A DNA stretch of 8,429 nucleotides from Verrucomicrobiota bacterium (lineage in GTDB: Bacteria; Verrucomicrobiota; Verrucomicrobiia; Limisphaerales; JAHEOI01). Below the pieces are notes generated by a model. That model made no database searches and was not told where the DNA came from. It was given only the letters and a program-made list of their open reading frames with translations. Within the stretch, counting starts at the first letter, position 1. Each line of letters starts with the position of its first letter. Made by a program: the position numbers and the translations under genes. Of this stretch, positions 5,865 through 8,429 are shown piece after piece. The stretch covers positions 1 to 8,429 of the forward strand of contig JAHEOI010000042.1 in assembly GCA_018610125.1 (NCBI GenBank), in the 5' to 3' direction.

Positions 5865-6940
5865 AGATTCAAGCTCTTCAGCTTTTCGGAGAGCTCGTTA
5901 TTCATCAGGGGCTCGATGAGACAATCCAATTCGCCTTCCAGCACCTCGGAGAGGTTATAACGAGTAAGCTCGATGCGGTGATCGGTCACCCGGTTTTGTG
6001 GGAAGTTATAGGTTCGAATCCGCTCGTTCCGCTCGCCGCTGCCGACCTGAGCCCGCCGCGCTGCGGCATACTTTGCGTTTTCTTCGGCGATCTTTTGGTC
6101 GAGCAGTCTGGAGCGCAAAATTGTGAAGGCACGCGCTCGGTTCTGGATTTGGGAGCGTTGATCCGCGCACCGGATGATCATGCCGGTCGGCTTGTGCAGC
6201 AATTGAACCGCCGAATCGGTCGTATTGACCGCTTGACCGCCCGGTCCCGAAGACCGGCTGATGGAAATTTCGACGTCTTGGGGATTGATTTCGACGTCGA
6301 CCTCTTCCGCTTCCGGCAACACCGCGACGGTGGCGGTACTGGTATGGATTCGACCCTGAGCCTCGGTCGCGGGCACTCGTTGAACCCGATGGACCCCGCT
6401 CTCATATTTCAGACGCTTGTACACCTCGGAGCCCGAGATCGAAAGGATGATCTCTTTAAAGCCCCCCATGTCCGAAGGACTCGACGACAACGTCTCGAGC
6501 TTCCAACCTTGCTTTTCAACGTAACGGGTGTACATCCGAACCAGGTCGCCCACGAACAAAGCCGATTCCGAGCCGCCGGCACCGGCCCGGATCTCAAAGA
6601 TCGTATTTTTGGAGTCCCCGGGATCAGGCGACACCAAACCCCGTTGAATCTCCAATGCCAGCCGCTCCTCCTCTTTCTCGAGTCGGGCACTTTCCTCCCT
6701 GGCCATCTCATACAGCTCGGAGCCGCTCTCTTCCGTCTTGAGCAGCTCGCGATTCTGCTCCAACTGATCGACGGTATTCAGGTAAGTGTTTCCTTTAGAG
6801 ACGAGATCCTTAAGGCGACCATGCTCACGAGACAATTCCTGGGCGCGCTCGGGATCTTCAAACACCTTGGGATCGCTCAGAGCGCTTTCCACCTCCGATA
6901 GCCGTCGCGTGAACCGTTTTATGTGTGGCCGTAAATCCAT
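5861..6940 (-). CDS. prfA: peptide chain release factor 1 (RF1)
   Basis: A 359-residue protein, standard RF1 length. RF1 reads UAA and UAG in the ribosomal A site and triggers release of the finished peptide. The stop-codon recognition tripeptide is P190-A191-T192 inside HRVQRVPATEAQGRIHTS; this is the RF1 form, not the SPF of RF2. The catalytic GGQ is at 234-236 in SSGPGGQAVNTTDSAV, the glutamine being the expected PrmC methylation site. The N-terminal helical domain (1-110) and IRAGAGGSESALF (117-129) are also conserved. The start has the best Shine-Dalgarno of the window, AAGGA about seven bases before the ATG. It overlaps the downstream HAD pseudogene by four bases; prmC is not adjacent on either side. 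Residues P233 and A237 next to GGQ differ from the common A and H. Confidence 0.97.
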   Translation of the reverse strand: MDLRPHIKRFTRRLSEVESALSDPKVFEDPERAQELSREHGRLKDLVSKGNTYLNTVDQLEQNRELLKTEESGSELYEMAREESARLEKEEERLALEIQRGLVSPDPGDSKNTIFEIRAGAGGSESALFVGDLVRMYTRYVEKQGWKLETLSSSPSDMGGFKEIILSISGSEVYKRLKYESGVHRVQRVPATEAQGRIHTSTATVAVLPEAEEVDVEINPQDVEISISRSSGPGGQAVNTTDSAVQLLHKPTGMIIRCADQRSQIQNRARAFTILRSRLLDQKIAEENAKYAAARRAQVGSGERNERIRTYNFPQNRVTDHRIELTRYNLSEVLEGELDCLIEPLMNNELSEKLKSLNL

Positions 6941-7647
6941 CTAGATTCCTTCCCCACCAACAATTGATGGAGCTTGACTGAAGTGCTTGCCTCTCCCTTT
7001 TTTTAGCGATTTCGTTCGCAAGGAATCTATGGCGGAGGCGAAGGCGAAGTCTTCCTTTTTTTCGATTCGGCGAAGCGGCCCCTTTGCCAGGTTTAAGAAG
7101 AAGGGGCTCAATGCGCTCGAATGGCTTCAAGCCCCACATGGCTTGCCAAGGAGCGAGGCTAACCCCTCTCGCGGCCTTTCACAAAAAATCACCCGCTCCC
7201 CACCCCGCTTTCCTTTTCGTGCGCGAAAGCTGCTGCCCACGCTTTTCCTCACGCTTAAAGAGCCAGCGTGAGCATCCCCTCCTGAGAAAGCCAAGATGAA
7301 AAAACATCGACACGCCATCAAGTGGTAAGCCAACGACTTTCGACCCAACTTTTCGGACAAAATCGCCCACAGAGGAAAATCCATGTAGCGTCACGGATCC
7401 CAAGCAACCAGCCATACGCCCGTCTTCCCGTGAGGCGGATTACAGCCAAGCCCGCATATTAGCCCTCGCTTCAGCCACCGGTGCGGGTCACACCACCCCA
7501 ACGGAATCTGCGGCAAGACGTTAAAAAGATCTCTTCTTTTCCCTTCCGCGAAGCGGAACAACAGTCCGGCGTAAACAAGAAGCCTTTAAAGGAACCAAAG
7601 GCCTCCATTAACCCACATGCCTCAATTGGTCTCTAGGCAGCGCCGCG
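6941..7647. other. about 700 bases without a recognisable gene
   Basis: Between prfA and the bL31 gene, both on the minus strand. Several open frames of 70-95 codons exist on both strands, but none shows domains, a good ribosome site, or consistent codon bias, and they overlap each other. Seen here: the prfA ribosome site next to 6940, perfect hairpins CTCACGCT/AGCGTGAG (7248-7255, 7265-7272) and TTCCGC/GCGGAA (7544-7549, 7553-7558), and a probable terminator for the bL31 gene (7571-7602). The stretch around 7388-7500 is GC-rich, non-coding in appearance and unexplained. Confidence 0.55.
7571..7602 (-). terminator. candidate intrinsic terminator of the bL31 gene
   Basis: Read on the minus strand, GCCTTT (7602-7597) pairs with AAAGGC (7587-7582) across a nine-base loop and is followed by TTCTTGTTT (7581-7573). 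It lies about 45 bases after the rpmE stop on the same strand. The stem is short and the T-tract is interrupted, so strength is uncertain. Confidence 0.45.
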
Positions 7648-7944
7648 CTATCGCTTCTTTTTCTTCTTGGCAGCAGCAGCCTCTCGCATCGCTTTGGTCT
7701 TGGCCATTCGCTGCTGGAACTTGTCGACCCGACCCGCGGTGTCCACAAACTTCTGTTGACCCGTATAAAAGGGATGAGAGGCACTGCTTACCCCCAGATA
7801 ATAGACGGGGTACTCCTTGCCATCCTCTTCCCAGACAGCCGTTTCGCTCGCCGGCGCGCAAGAGCGCGTCACGAACGCATACCCGACACCTGTATCCTTA
7901 AATAAGACCGGCCGATAATTCTTAGGATGAATCTCAGGTTTCAT
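7648..7944 (-). CDS. rpmE2: 50S ribosomal protein bL31, type B (zinc-free paralogue)
   Basis: A 98-residue large-subunit ribosomal protein. The type B pattern is clear: MKPEIHPKNYRPVLFKDT (1-18), F24-V-T-R-S near the start of the fold, EEDGKEYPVYYLGVSSASHPF (39-59) and YTGQQKFVDTAGRVDKF (60-76). The zinc-binding CxxC of type A is missing and only one cysteine (C29) is present, so it should function without zinc. Where both types exist, type B is usually expressed under zinc shortage, but no Zur box was recognised here and it may be the only L31. The C-terminal extension (77-98) is Ala/Lys-rich and ends in KKKKKR. The ATG at 7942-7944 has only a weak GGAA-like site before it. No ribosomal neighbour is visible. 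Confidence 0.95.
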   Translation of the reverse strand: MKPEIHPKNYRPVLFKDTGVGYAFVTRSCAPASETAVWEEDGKEYPVYYLGVSSASHPFYTGQQKFVDTAGRVDKFQQRMAKTKAMREAAAAKKKKKR

Positions 7945-8103
7945 AATTCCGAACCAATTTACGCGTCAGCTCTTTGTTGGCAAGGGCCGACATGAGAAAA
8001 GTCTAACCTGACCCGCCCCCAAACCGACATCAAGTTAAACGCAATTTGTGCGTCCCCATTTATTGTGCGCCGCATTCACCGTTGACGAGCTTGGACGCCG
8101 GGG

Positions 8104-8136
8104 AACCCCTCACCTCGATCCTTTCCCCTTAGGAAG
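8104..8136. repeat. CCCCTCA-family repeat copy 3
   Basis: ACCCCTCACCTCGATCCTT (8105-8123) differs from copy 2 at one position in 19. It continues TCCCCTTAGGAAGG, where CCTTTCC can pair with GGAAGG with one bulged base. It is in the intergenic DNA upstream of the bL31 gene, nearly 6 kb from the other copies. Confidence 0.5.
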
Positions 8137-8297
8137 GCGACGCGAGCACCAGTAGCCCTTACCCGCGCCAGCTTTTGGAGTGCGCGTGACTTGTCACCGC
8201 TTTCTCTTTCCGCTGCTCCCCTTTCTTGCCTTGGCGTGGCGCAATGAGGCAACGCCTGGCTAAGGGTAATACCGTTCGGAAAATGCTCATCTCTGAC

Positions 8298-8429
8298 TCG
8301 CCCTTACAGGGCTTGAGCTCGTCTGCGTTTCGGTTCCCAGGGTGGAACCCTGGGCTATGTTGACCCGCACCTTTGGCGCTCTCCAACAATGCCCCAACGG
8401 GGCAATTCAATGTAGCCTAGGGCTCAGCC
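8298..8429. repeat. palindromic, probably dispersed repeat element cut by the window edge
   Basis: Three short perfect hairpins follow one another: GCCCT/AGGGC (8300-8304, 8308-8312), CCCAGGGT/ACCCTGGG (8336-8343, 8347-8354) and TGCCCC/GGGGCA (8390-8395, 8399-8404). The edge sequence CCTAGGGCTCAGCC looks like the first half of a fourth (CCTAGGGC...GCCCTAGG), but the second half lies outside. The phrases CCCAGGGTGGAACCCTGGGC and CTTTGGCGCT resemble intergenic repeats I associate with Verrucomicrobia and Planctomycetes; that resemblance is from memory, while the hairpins are seen directly. Confidence 0.55.

Larger units (their letters stand above)
7945..8429. other. gene-free region upstream of bL31, ending in repeat DNA
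   Basis: No protein gene is supported here. The open frames that exist (for example minus 8159-8410) run through palindromic repeat DNA and look like translated repeat. The first 100 bases presumably carry the bL31 promoter, but I could not pick a convincing -35/-10 pair. CCCCTCA repeat copy 3 (8104-8136) and the palindromic element from about 8298 to the edge are listed separately. Confidence 0.55.

Noticed and set aside
6007..6020. GGTTCGAATCC, which resembles a tRNA T-loop
   Set aside because: It lies inside the prfA coding sequence (the RIRTYNF segment) and no acceptor or anticodon arms fit around it.
5978..6901. 307-codon plus-strand open frame opposite prfA
   Set aside because: It is the exact antisense of a well-conserved RF1 gene and has no recognisable domain.
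8159..8410. 83-codon minus-strand open frame at the right edge
   Set aside because: It translates through consecutive palindromes of repeat DNA; no ribosome site or domain is seen.

Overview
The window looks like ordinary chromosomal DNA from a Gram-negative, moderately GC-rich bacterium. A heptose kinase for LPS core synthesis and a lipoprotein signal peptide indicate an outer membrane. The repeat- and hairpin-rich intergenic DNA, the zinc-free L31 and the scarcity of Shine-Dalgarno sequences would fit a member of the PVC group such as Verrucomicrobiota. That assignment is a family-level impression, not something proven here. There is no rRNA, tRNA, CRISPR array, transposase gene or phage gene.

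Layout. At 1-191 (minus) lies the 5' end of a RfaE1/HldE-type heptose-7-phosphate kinase gene, joined by a 4-base stop/start overlap to thiG (188-982, minus). A divergent gene at 1201-1896 (plus) encodes a highly charged helical lipoprotein. Then come about 540 bases without genes, filled with inverted repeats and hairpins (1897-2432). Next is a divergent pair: a minus-strand atypical SDR/NAD-epimerase (2433-3314) and plus-strand proC (3372-4187). proC is followed after 44 bases by an AI-2E-family membrane protein (4232-5503). Facing it is a broken HAD phosphatase gene (about 5506-5864, minus), frameshifted and lacking its 3' half, which overlaps the end of prfA (5861-6940, minus) by four bases. 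After about 700 bases with no recognisable gene comes the gene for ribosomal protein bL31 type B (7648-7944, minus). The last 485 bases hold no gene but contain palindromic, probably dispersed repeats.

The genes do not form one pathway. They cover thiamine thiazole synthesis (ThiG), LPS heptose (RfaE1), proline synthesis (ProC), translation (RF1, bL31B), envelope (lipoprotein, AI-2E transporter) and an unassigned epimerase. The physical couplings that can be seen are thiG-rfaE1, proC-transporter and prfA-HAD.

I found no convincing new multi-gene system. The points most worth a second look are the decaying HAD gene, the 16-bp perfect inverted repeat that may be a MITE or IS remnant, the three-copy CCCCTCA repeat family, the palindromic element at the right edge, and the unrecognised lipoprotein.
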